The notes under the pieces are model-generated. The model had not been told where the DNA came from, ran no database searches, and worked only from the letters and a program-made list of their open reading frames with translations. This document shows, piece after piece, positions 49,751-57,894 of a DNA stretch of 64,000 bases. Made by a program: the position numbers and the translations under genes. This DNA is from an uncultured Eubacteriales bacterium (lineage in GTDB: Bacteria; Bacillota; Clostridia; Oscillospirales; CAG-272), in assembly GCA_934489945.1 (NCBI GenBank), contig CAKSSY010000001.1, positions 28,306 to 92,305 on the forward strand, given 5' to 3'. The first letter of the stretch is position 1. Each line of letters begins with the position of its first letter.

Positions 49751-50546
49751 GAGAAAGTGACTTGTTTTTTTCAATTGTACGGCGATAACTTTTCTCTATC
49801 TTTTCCGTCAGCCAACGGGTGGCAAAATAATGAATCACACCATACAGCAGGATGTCCGACAAGTAGGCAAAAACCATGTAGACGGTTTCGGATAATGAAG
49901 TGGGAGATCCATAGCGAATGTCGTACACGGTACGGGAAAGAATCTGAAGCAGCATTACGGCAAGGGATATGAAGAACAGGGAAAACAGGACGGGATTGGA
50001 ACTGTCAAGGATTTTTTGAAACGGGAAAGCCTTGTGCGGCTGTGCTTCACGGTAGCTACCGTCATCGTTTCGGACAAGATCAACAGAACGCGGAAAGCGT
50101 CGCAAACACAGGACGGAGATTCCCAAAATGAGACCGTATTGCAAAAACTCCAGCCCGAAAGAGAGGATGTCGAATGGTAGTTCATACAGAACGAAATCGG
50201 TCGTGTCAATCCCAAACAGAAAGAGCCTTGACAGAGCGTCAATGATTGAATGCAGGAGTGTGACACCGAGTATTGTGAAAATGAGAGGAAGAGATCTGCG
50301 AAAACCGTAGGCGTATAGGGCATAAACCGTACCGCTGTAAAAAAAGATGTGCATGGCGAGAGCCGACAAGAGAATGAACCAACGAAGGACGGTAGAAAAG
50401 AAGCTGTTCCGTAACAAAATATCGCTGGAGATGATGGAATCGACCCACGTGAACAGGATACTGAACAGAGAAAAAATTACACCACACAATAACATTTTAC
50501 CGCAGAGTGTTTGGCGGTGTTTTTTTTCACAACTTTCGATTGTCAT
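49746..50546 (-). CDS. Multi-pass membrane protein of unknown function
   Basis: The 266-residue protein has about six or seven hydrophobic helices (for example MLLCGVIFSLFSILFTW, VLRWFILLSALAMHIFF) with charged ends, and a basic C terminus. I do not recognise a family. GGAGGG four bases from the ATG at 50546 sets the start; the frame is open further upstream but without a site. It is convergent with the giant operon and shares its terminator. Confidence 0.6.
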   Translation of the reverse strand: MTIESCEKKHRQTLCGKMLLCGVIFSLFSILFTWVDSIISSDILLRNSFFSTVLRWFILLSALAMHIFFYSGTVYALYAYGFRRSLPLIFTILGVTLLHSIIDALSRLFLFGIDTTDFVLYELPFDILSFGLEFLQYGLILGISVLCLRRFPRSVDLVRNDDGSYREAQPHKAFPFQKILDSSNPVLFSLFFISLAVMLLQILSRTVYDIRYGSPTSLSETVYMVFAYLSDILLYGVIHYFATRWLTEKIEKSYRRTIEKNKSLSQ

Positions 50547-50686
50547 AAAGCCCTCCGGAAATTTTTTTCTATTGTAGCACAAAAATGGCAGAAATAAAAG
50601 GGCTATTTGTAAATTCTGAGTGAGGACGGTGACGTCATGAAATTTCCTTTGTCGGCATAAAGTATAGAGGAAGGGAGGGAGATATT

Positions 50687-51643
50687 GTGAAAGAGAGTTT
50701 TGAATCGTCGGGGGAACTTGGAAAAGAAAGGCGATTGTTGGAGTTTCGTGCATCGGTCGATCATAGGCTGATGTCGGAGACGGTTATGGAGATGGCAAAT
50801 CGATATCCGTCGCTTGGAGTGACGACGTTGGGACAGAGCATTCTCGGAAAGTCGATTCCCGTTTTGCAGATCGGTCAAGGCAGGAAAAGACTGATTTATA
50901 TTGGGGCGCATCACGGTATGGAATGGATCACAAGTGCGATTCTTCTGCGTTTTGTCAATGAATATTGTGAATTGCTCAAATGCGGGAGTGTAGCGGAGGG
51001 CGTCCCGGTTCGGGTGTTGGATGAGACACGGAGTATTTGTGTGATTCCGATGCTGAATCCGGACGGCGTGGATTATGCCATTCACGGCGTTGAGGAGGAC
51101 AATCCAATGTATGAGAGAGTGCTTTCTATGAATGGCGGAAGCAAGGATTTCTCTCATTGGCAGGCGAACGCACGCGGTGTAGATCTGAACCACAACTACA
51201 ATGCCGGATTTTCGGAATATAAAAGTATGGAGCCGGATTTGGGAATTTCCTGCGGTGCACCAACACGGTACAGCGGGGAATGTCCGGAATCCGAGCCGGA
51301 AACCGGATATCTATGCAACTATTTACGTTTCCAGAAGGAATATCAGCTGGCAATGACATTTCATACACAAGGGGAAGAAATCTATTACACAAGCGGCGAC
51401 AAGACAGCTCCTCGCAGTGAGGTGATTGGGAAATACCTTGCGGGACTTTGCGAATACCGCCTTGCCAAGCCGGAGGGACCGGCAGCATATGGTGGTTTCA
51501 CGGATTGGTTTATTCGGGAATTCGACCGTCCATCGTTTACCATAGAATGTGGAAAAGGCAAAAATCCGTTGCCGTTCTCGGATTTTCCAATGCTATATAT
51601 CCGGTTGCGAAAACTTTTATTTACGGCTCCGATGCTGATCTGA
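50687..51643 (+). CDS. M14-family zinc carboxypeptidase/endopeptidase (gamma-D-glutamyl-diaminopimelate type)
   Basis: The 318-residue protein has H76-G-M-E79 for zinc, MLNPDGVDYA, VDLNHNYNAGF and the catalytic Glu in SFTIECGKGKNPL. The arrangement is that of endopeptidase I-like enzymes which cut the D-Glu-mDAP bond of peptidoglycan peptides. There is no signal peptide. The start is GTG with GGGAGG upstream. Monocistronic, followed by a hairpin. Confidence 0.85.
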   Translation: MKESFESSGELGKERRLLEFRASVDHRLMSETVMEMANRYPSLGVTTLGQSILGKSIPVLQIGQGRKRLIYIGAHHGMEWITSAILLRFVNEYCELLKCGSVAEGVPVRVLDETRSICVIPMLNPDGVDYAIHGVEEDNPMYERVLSMNGGSKDFSHWQANARGVDLNHNYNAGFSEYKSMEPDLGISCGAPTRYSGECPESEPETGYLCNYLRFQKEYQLAMTFHTQGEEIYYTSGDKTAPRSEVIGKYLAGLCEYRLAKPEGPAAYGGFTDWFIREFDRPSFTIECGKGKNPLPFSDFPMLYIRLRKLLFTAPMLI

Positions 51644-51650
51644 ATCAATA

Positions 51651-51685
51651 GGAGCTGTTAAAAAACTGATGTTTTTTACAGCTCC
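51651..51685. terminator. Symmetrical terminator after the M14 peptidase
   Basis: GGAGCTGTTAAAAAAC-TGAT-GTTTTTTACAGCTCC, with one unpaired T. Same core as the hairpins at 10791, 17222 and 51790. Confidence 0.8.
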
Positions 51686-51789
51686 CTCAAAAATGTTGGT
51701 CGAGATTCTTGCATTTTGGCGCGACTAAGGTTGTTGTTTGTTTTTCGGATCAAATCGGCGGTGTCAGGTCGCTAAGACCAATTCAAAAG

Positions 51790-51829
51790 GGCGGTGTTAA
51801 GAAACGCAAACGAGTTTCTTAACACCGCC
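51790..51829. terminator. Symmetrical terminator after the uracil permease
   Basis: GGCGGTGTTAAGAAAC, loop GCAAACGA, and its perfect complement; it lies 19 bases beyond the leftward permease stop. The 51686-51789 interval between the two hairpins holds nothing recognisable. Confidence 0.82.
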
Positions 51830-51847
51830 TTCTCTATGTTGAAGGTT

Positions 51848-53191
51848 TTACTTGGTTTCGTCTTTCTTGTTGCTTCTGTTGAGAATGAGGTTGGCAAGAA
51901 TTCCGAGGATCAAAGCACAGGCAACCTCAGTGAGTGTGACTGAGCCGAAAGTGAGAGCCATACCGCCGACACCGGCAATCAGGATTACGGATACTACGAA
52001 GAGGTTTTTGTTTTCACCGAGGTCAACGGTCTGAATCATCTTAAGACCCGAGACGGCGATGAATCCATACAGCGCGATGCAAACGCCGCCCATGACACAG
52101 GAGGGAATGGTTGCAAGGAAGGTGACGAAGGGGGCAAGGAAGGAGGCAACAATTGCCATGATTGCGGTGGTGAAGATTGTGACAACCGAGGCGTTTCCAG
52201 AGATGGCTACACAGCCGACCGATTCACCGTAGGTTGTGTTGGGGCAACCGCCGAAGAAGGCACCTGCCATGGAACCGACGCCGTCACCGAGAAGGGTACG
52301 GGAGAGACCGGGATCTTCCAAAAGATCTTTGCCGATGATGGAAGAGAGGTTTTTGTGGTCTGCAAGATGTTCTGCAAAGACAACGAAGGCAACCGGAACA
52401 TAGGCAACTGCGACGGTACCGATATAGGCGGGGGTGACGGAAGAGAGCCCTTTGAACGCGGTTACAAAGGTGAAGTCGGGATACCACTGCATGGAAGCGA
52501 ACTTAGAGAAGTCAATGATTTTCAGAGCTTCAAGGTTTGCGGCAGTTCCGATTACCGTGAGGATGGCGGCTACGAGATAACCCGCCAGAATACCGATGAT
52601 GAAGGGAATCATTTTCATCATCTTTTTACCGTAAACCGAGCAGAGCATGACAACAGTGAGTGTCACGAGTGCACAGACAAGGCAGAGAACACTGTGAAGA
52701 TCCATGGCAAAGCTACCGTCAACCAAATTTCCACTGACGGAATCTCCCACGGCATTACCGGCAAGCGAAAGCCCGATGATAGCAACTGTGGGACCGATGA
52801 CGACGGGGGGCATCAGTTTGTTGATCCACTTGACACCGGCAAGCTTTACAATAAGAGCAATGATTACATACACAAGCCCTGCAAGGAACGCACCGATGAT
52901 CAAACCGGCATATCCGACTTCAACGGATGCGGCACCTGCAAAGGCAGCGAACATGGACCCGAGGAAAGCGAACGACGAACCGAGGAACACGGGGCTCTTG
53001 AATTTCGTGAAGAGAAGGTACACGAGAGTACCGATACCGGCACCGAACAGTGCTGCCGAGGATGACATTCCGTTTTTGACAATTCCCGGTACGGCTATCG
53101 TTGCCGCGAGAATTGCGAGAAGTTGCTGAAGTGCGAAGACGAGCACCTGACCGAATTTCGGTTTGTCCTTAACATTGTAGACCAGATTCAT
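51848..53191 (-). CDS. Uracil/xanthine permease (NCS2/UraA family)
   Basis: The 447-residue protein has the NCS2 fold of 14 hydrophobic segments, FALQQLLAILAATIAVP at the N terminus, VVFAEHLADHKNLSSI (substrate Glu/His region) and GGCPNTTYGESVG, the family signature. It is a proton symporter for uracil or xanthine; the two are not distinguishable by eye. AGGAGG eight bases before ATG 53191. It is preceded by an attenuator-like leader. Confidence 0.93.
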   Translation of the reverse strand: MNLVYNVKDKPKFGQVLVFALQQLLAILAATIAVPGIVKNGMSSSAALFGAGIGTLVYLLFTKFKSPVFLGSSFAFLGSMFAAFAGAASVEVGYAGLIIGAFLAGLVYVIIALIVKLAGVKWINKLMPPVVIGPTVAIIGLSLAGNAVGDSVSGNLVDGSFAMDLHSVLCLVCALVTLTVVMLCSVYGKKMMKMIPFIIGILAGYLVAAILTVIGTAANLEALKIIDFSKFASMQWYPDFTFVTAFKGLSSVTPAYIGTVAVAYVPVAFVVFAEHLADHKNLSSIIGKDLLEDPGLSRTLLGDGVGSMAGAFFGGCPNTTYGESVGCVAISGNASVVTIFTTAIMAIVASFLAPFVTFLATIPSCVMGGVCIALYGFIAVSGLKMIQTVDLGENKNLFVVSVILIAGVGGMALTFGSVTLTEVACALILGILANLILNRSNKKDETK

Positions 53192-53270
53192 GAATTCTTC
53201 CTCCTGATTTATGCCACACATGGCTGTATTTTATTAAAACGGATCCATGTCCGATTTAACCGATAAAAAA

Positions 53271-53388
53271 ACTCCGTGAGAATACTCTCACGGAGTGCAA
53301 AATGACATAAAACGACAATGCCTGTACCGATTTTCTGTTTCGTCGCTTCTATCACTTAACCCATCTGCCGCTGAGTGATTCTTGCTTA
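53271..53388 (-). promoter_or_regulatory. Attenuator-like leader of the uracil permease gene
   Basis: Between the promoter and the start codon the transcript carries ACTCCGTGAGA-loop-CTCACGGAGT with a T-run (53271-53296), a true intrinsic terminator inside the 5' leader. The upstream 90 bases contain an ATCACT/AGTGAT stem. The upstream ACTCAGCGG may pair with CCGTGAGAGT of the terminator arm as a weak antiterminator. I cannot match it to the purine, NMT1 or PyrR consensus. Confidence 0.55.
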
Positions 53389-53395
53389 CGCATTT

Positions 53396-53424
53396 ATTAT
53401 ACACGAATAAGAACGATTTGTAAA
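53396..53424 (-). promoter_or_regulatory. Sigma-A promoter for the uracil permease
   Basis: Minus-strand TTTACA, 17 bases, TATAAT, giving a leader of about 195 bases. Confidence 0.85.
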
Positions 53425-53547
53425 GAGGAAACGAAGAATTTGTTTCGCCAAAAAACGACAAAAAAGAGGCATTTTATTTGTGCAATATGTCACAAAAACG
53501 GAAGTCCCGCCCGCAACAAAGGAGAAATGCGGACGGAACCTGTAGGA

Positions 53548-54831
53548 TTAAAATTCTTTTACGGTTTCAATCTGAAAGCTGTCGGAGTTGCGGAGAATCA
53601 TTTTTCCGTCGGTAGAAGTCTGGATTGTGGGGGTAGTATATCCCGGTGCGGTTACATTGTCAAAGATGATTTCGGCGCAGTTACAGGTACGCATGAAAGG
53701 AATGTTTTCGTATCCCTTGCGTGGGCTGATCTGTACGTTTTCCAACCGGAATGAAGTGGGTTCCTCTGCTGTGCAGTAAAGATCGATCGGGGTGGTGACT
53801 CCTGTACAAACACAATTGCGGAACAGGATGGACGAAAGTGAGCGATTGCAACACCACCGGTGCTTTCCGTCGAACCAAAGACGGAAGAAGGAGTGCGGAT
53901 TCTCAAAGGTACAGTTCTGAACGATGATATTGCCCGGCGTTTTGCGAATCTGGGTGGGTTTGTCGCAGAAATAGAGGAAAGGTGTGTGCATGGAATGACG
54001 GTGTGTGGGATTGGTCGGTGCGGACGCTGCCTTCTCTTCGAGAGAGAGACTTCCACGGAAGCCATAACGAGAGGGGGCGTGTGTGGTACAATGGTCGATC
54101 AGAATGTCGGTTCCGCCGAGACGCATGGCACTGCATCCGCAGTCAAGCAGACAGTTGCGTACGACCATGTTTTGGATGTCGTAGCCGGCGATGCAGTCAT
54201 CTCCGGTATAGAATTGGCAATCCTCAATGCAGACGTTGTCGCATACTCGGGTATGAAAACCGTCGTGTCCGCCCATAACCGTCAGATTGTGGGCGTAAAT
54301 ATTGCGACATTCGTACAGAATGTGTGCCCAGTTTGCGCTGTCCTGTATTGTGTAGCCGCTGAATTCAAGATTCTGACAACGAAGAAAATGGATGGCATGC
54401 GGTCCCCGGTATTTTTCTTCTCCTTCCGGATTGTAACAGTTCATGCCGTTGATGCAGGAACCGGGATCTCCGATGATACGGATGTTTTCTGCCTTATATC
54501 CGCGGATAATGGCGTTGAACCACGGGCAATCCAGTCTGCCGAGATTTACTTTGTTGATGTCCGCCCCGTCCATGGGTTCCAGCTTGTCCTCCAGGAAGTT
54601 CATGTAATCATCGGGGTTCTGGCTTCCTTCCAGAATGGCACCGGTCAGAAGATGCAACGTGATGTTGGAACGTACACGGATGGTTGCCGTGCGGAAGGTG
54701 CCTACGGGGATCACTACCTCACCGCCGCCGTCCAGAAAACAGGCATCAATTGCTGCCTGCAACTTTTCGGTTTGCAGATCGGGGTGGTTCGGAATGGCTC
54801 CGTAGTCAAGTACGTTGTAAATTTTTTTCAT
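53548..54831 (-). CDS. Right-handed beta-helix protein of the GH28 (polygalacturonase) type
   Basis: The 427-residue protein begins IYNVLDYGAIPNHPDLQTEK, the classic pectate-lyase/GH28 opening, and has the second GH28 motif as TGDDCIAG near residue 215 with GGHDGFHTR just before it. The usual catalytic GHG is absent; CSAMRLGG takes its place, so activity may differ. It lacks a signal peptide, suggesting hydrolysis of imported oligosaccharides. AGGAG precedes the ATG. It is divergent from an AraC gene, its likely regulator; a weak hairpin (53507-53536) follows the stop. Confidence 0.8.
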   Translation of the reverse strand: MKKIYNVLDYGAIPNHPDLQTEKLQAAIDACFLDGGGEVVIPVGTFRTATIRVRSNITLHLLTGAILEGSQNPDDYMNFLEDKLEPMDGADINKVNLGRLDCPWFNAIIRGYKAENIRIIGDPGSCINGMNCYNPEGEEKYRGPHAIHFLRCQNLEFSGYTIQDSANWAHILYECRNIYAHNLTVMGGHDGFHTRVCDNVCIEDCQFYTGDDCIAGYDIQNMVVRNCLLDCGCSAMRLGGTDILIDHCTTHAPSRYGFRGSLSLEEKAASAPTNPTHRHSMHTPFLYFCDKPTQIRKTPGNIIVQNCTFENPHSFFRLWFDGKHRWCCNRSLSSILFRNCVCTGVTTPIDLYCTAEEPTSFRLENVQISPRKGYENIPFMRTCNCAEIIFDNVTAPGYTTPTIQTSTDGKMILRNSDSFQIETVKEF

Positions 54832-54873
54832 GATTTTATCTCCTTTTTTATTTTTTGATTATGGTGGGAAGGA

Positions 54874-54901
54874 TTGAAAATTTTTGAAAAAGTGATATAA
54901 T
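54874..54901 (+). promoter_or_regulatory. Promoter for the second AraC gene
   Basis: TTGAAA, 16 bases, TATAAT, in the divergent region between the GH28-like gene and araC. Confidence 0.72.
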
Positions 54902-54941
54902 AGAAGAAAGAACGTGGAATATGATGCTCAAAGGAGGATTT

Positions 54942-55775
54942 ATGACTGCACAGCATGAATTGAATATTCCGATTGCCGGTAACTTTGAGATGAAATATTA
55001 TTGTAACGACACCGGGGAAATATCAAATGCTCACAGCTTTCCGCCGCATATTCACGACACATTGGAAATCTACATTCTGCTGGAGGGGGACGTGTCCTTT
55101 ATGGTGGAACACAGTCTTTATAAACTCCGCCCCGGTGATATTATTATAACAAAACCGAATGAAACGCACAACTGTATTTTGAATTCTGATTCTCCGCATC
55201 GGCATATTTGTTTTTGGATTGAGCCGTCCTGCGATTTTTTGCTTTCGGGTTTTCTTCGCCACGATTTCGGAGAAGACAACCTGTGTTCTCCGAAGGATGA
55301 GGACGGAAAGATCATTTTGTCCCTTTGCCGCGAGCTGGCAGAGCCGGAAGCCGAGAACGACCGCAAAAAATGCTTTTTCTTAGCCGCCGAGTTGTTGTAT
55401 TATATTGACCGGAATCTCGGGAAGCCTTCCAAAACCGAAGTTCTTCCCGAAATTCTGGAAAACATTTTGGATGATATTCACGAAAATCTTTCCAAAATCA
55501 ATACGCTTTCTTATTTTGAAGAAAAGTATTTTATCAGTCCCAGCACGCTGAATCGCCTGTTTCACAAATATCTGAGAACTTCTCCGAAATATTATCTGGA
55601 GACCAAACGACTTGCCTATTCGCGGCTGTTGTTGGGGAAGGGGCACAGTGTGAGCGAGGCTTGCAGCATCGCGGGTTTTCCCGATTATTCTAACTTTATT
55701 CGCCTGTTTCGCAATCGTTTCGGCATTACGCCTCTTCAGTATCGGAATCAGAAACAGGGGAGAGCTTCTTTATGA
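54942..55775 (+). CDS. AraC-family transcriptional regulator
   Basis: The 277-residue protein has an N-terminal cupin (PHIHDTLEIYILLEGDVSFMV, KPNETHNCI) and the C-terminal AraC domain (KYFISPSTLNRLFHKYL, ACSIAGFPDYSNFIRLFRNRFGI, TPLQYR). It probably controls the divergent GH28-like gene. AAAGGAGG sits four bases before the ATG. Its last 50 bases overlap the 3' end of the MFS gene on the other strand. Confidence 0.88.
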   Translation: MTAQHELNIPIAGNFEMKYYCNDTGEISNAHSFPPHIHDTLEIYILLEGDVSFMVEHSLYKLRPGDIIITKPNETHNCILNSDSPHRHICFWIEPSCDFLLSGFLRHDFGEDNLCSPKDEDGKIILSLCRELAEPEAENDRKKCFFLAAELLYYIDRNLGKPSKTEVLPEILENILDDIHENLSKINTLSYFEEKYFISPSTLNRLFHKYLRTSPKYYLETKRLAYSRLLLGKGHSVSEACSIAGFPDYSNFIRLFRNRFGITPLQYRNQKQGRASL

Positions 55776-57009
55776 AAAACTGTATATAAAGGACGATGCC
55801 GAGAGCGAGGAGGGAGCCGACGGCGGAAACGACCTGTTGAGCATAAACGGGAAGACCGAAAAGTGTGTTTCCGTTTGCCCGGATGTGCTCTACGGGAATT
55901 GCCATCAAAAGGGTGGCAAGAAATCCGACAATGCCGGAAACCGTACCGCTGATAGCGATGGCACCAACGCGGTTTTCGGGCTCTATGTAGTCATAGATAA
56001 TATTGACATTGCCGCTGTTGATGCCAGCCATGGCGATGCCGTTCAGAATGTTGTGAATCATACAAAGAACAGGTCCGTTTGACGGAACCGCAAACACGCA
56101 GACCAACAGGGCAACACTCTGAATTGTGTAGCAAACGGTCAGAAGCTTGGCAAAGGAATATTTATCGGCAAATTTGCCGAACGGTCGTGAGAAAAGTGCC
56201 CGTGATATGGCGAGAGCCGCCGCAAGCACAGAATTGAAGGTCATGGAAAAGCCGAGATCATTGTTCCAGTAGGTGGGGAAGAAGGCGAGAGACGCTCCGA
56301 TAGTGGTGGTATAAAAAAGAGGAATGGCTATGACGGGCAACAGATTTTTGCTTTTCAAAAGGGAAGAAAACGAACTTCGTGTCCCGGAACGGATTCCGGG
56401 GTTCTTTTTTTCATCGGAGAAAACAAGGGTAGCGGTGTGCAGAAGTGTAAGGACGAGAATCGTGACGGAAATGGCAACGAATGCCGCACGGATGTTTCCC
56501 GCTTCTTCAAAAATGTCAATGATTTTTCCCATGCCAAGGGTGAAAATCATGCTGGATAAAAGAGAGACGATTTCTTTGGTTGCGGTAAAACTGCCGCGTT
56601 TGTGGACATCCACAAGGGACATAAACCAGTTGTATTTCGGAGAAAAGACGATCTGAGACAAAATGTTTCCGCCGAGATACAGAATGACAAAACCGATGAT
56701 TTTGGCACGGTGCGGAAGAGAAATCGTCGGAATGAGGTAGAACAAAACAAAGCAGAGCTGGTTGATCGAGTGCAGAACGGTCACATAGCCTTTGACGTGG
56801 CGTTTTCCCGCCAGAAAGACGGCTATGATCCGAAAGGAGCAGGCAAGGGTGACCAAAGAGCTTAAAACGTTGGTGAGCGTGTCGGGGATGCCGACGGCGG
56901 TTGCCAGTTTGGCAAAAAAGGTTCCCTGTGTAAGAATCGCGATAAAATATTCCAATGCCGCTTCTATAATATACAGGATGCGGCTTTTTCGATAACGGTC
57001 CTTCTCCAT
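55726..57009 (-). CDS. Major facilitator superfamily transporter
   Basis: The 427-residue protein has about 12 helices and a central basic loop (about residues 180-215). The motif SRALFSRPFGKFADKYSF is an MFS motif A-type loop. Substrate is not evident; the neighbouring GH28-like enzyme and AraC suggest a sugar or sugar acid. GGAAG is upstream of ATG 57009. It overlaps the AraC 3' end by 50 bases, convergent. Confidence 0.82.
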   Translation of the reverse strand: MEKDRYRKSRILYIIEAALEYFIAILTQGTFFAKLATAVGIPDTLTNVLSSLVTLACSFRIIAVFLAGKRHVKGYVTVLHSINQLCFVLFYLIPTISLPHRAKIIGFVILYLGGNILSQIVFSPKYNWFMSLVDVHKRGSFTATKEIVSLLSSMIFTLGMGKIIDIFEEAGNIRAAFVAISVTILVLTLLHTATLVFSDEKKNPGIRSGTRSSFSSLLKSKNLLPVIAIPLFYTTTIGASLAFFPTYWNNDLGFSMTFNSVLAAALAISRALFSRPFGKFADKYSFAKLLTVCYTIQSVALLVCVFAVPSNGPVLCMIHNILNGIAMAGINSGNVNIIYDYIEPENRVGAIAISGTVSGIVGFLATLLMAIPVEHIRANGNTLFGLPVYAQQVVSAVGSLLALGIVLYIQFFIKKLSPVSDSDTEEA

Positions 57010-57129
57010 GCGTGATCTTCCTTTATGTAATTTTGACATTATCATAACAGGTTTTGTATCTTTTGTAAATGGCTTTTCTTGCCACAAAATATGTAATTTT
57101 TGTCACGCAAAAGAAAATCAGCCATCTTC

Positions 57130-57159
57130 TTGACAAGAATACGGCAAAAGGGGTATAAT
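57130..57159 (+). promoter_or_regulatory. Sigma-A promoter for the metallophosphatase-methyltransferase unit
   Basis: Perfect TTGACA, 18 bases, perfect TATAAT, about 50 bases before the phosphatase ATG. Confidence 0.85.
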
Positions 57160-57207
57160 ACTTTATATGAAAGAAACTCACCGGCAGTGCCGGAAAAGGA
57201 GAAAAGC

Positions 57208-57894
57208 ATGACCTATGTAATGTCTGATATTCACGGAGAATATACCGCCTTCCGGAAAATGTTGAAGGAGATTGATTTTACCGATAATGATACGCTCTAT
57301 CTTGCGGGGGATCTTGTAGATTACGGAGAGGATCCGATGGGACTTTTGTGCGATGTCAGTATGCGTGCCAACGTAATTCCGGTGGCGGGAGAGCATGATC
57401 TTCTTGCGCTCAAAATGTTGACGGCTTTTGATAAAATGTCCAAAAGGGGTGAAACCGTTCCGACAAACGATGAAATGACAAAGTGGATGCAGGACGGTGG
57501 AAAGCCGACGCTTCTCGGATTTCACGGTTTGGATGAGAATATGCGGGAGGGAGTTCTGGATTATCTGGCAGATATGCTTCTGTTTGATGAAGTGACGGTG
57601 CGCGGCAAGGATTATCTGATTGTCCATGCGGGGTTGAAAAATTATGACGGAAAGACGCCGCTTGAGGAATTGCCACCTGAGACATTCTTTACCGAGAGCC
57701 CGGATCCCGCAAAGGAGCTTTTTTCTGATAAAACTCTGATTGTCGGACATGTCCGTACCGAAGAACTGCCGGATGCCGACGAAGGGATGATTTATTACGG
57801 TGAGGGATCGATCTATCTTGACTGCGGTGCGGGACGGAGCGGACGGCTTGCTTGTCTGTGTCTTGATAACGGCAAGGAGTATTATGTTTCATAA
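57208..57894 (+). CDS. Serine/threonine-phosphatase-like metallophosphatase
   Basis: The 228-residue protein has all calcineurin-fold metal motifs: MSDIHG, LAGDLVDYG, AGEHD (in place of GNHD), LIVHAGL and VGHVRT. It is a dinuclear metal phosphatase, perhaps acting on phosphoproteins or Ap4A-type nucleotides. ATG 57208 has AAGGAG upstream. It overlaps the methyltransferase by 11 bases. Confidence 0.85.
   Translation: MTYVMSDIHGEYTAFRKMLKEIDFTDNDTLYLAGDLVDYGEDPMGLLCDVSMRANVIPVAGEHDLLALKMLTAFDKMSKRGETVPTNDEMTKWMQDGGKPTLLGFHGLDENMREGVLDYLADMLLFDEVTVRGKDYLIVHAGLKNYDGKTPLEELPPETFFTESPDPAKELFSDKTLIVGHVRTEELPDADEGMIYYGEGSIYLDCGAGRSGRLACLCLDNGKEYYVS

Noticed and set aside
53296..53388. Purine (guanine/adenine) riboswitch before the uracil permease
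   Set aside because: The conserved three-way-junction and loop sequences of purine riboswitches are not present.
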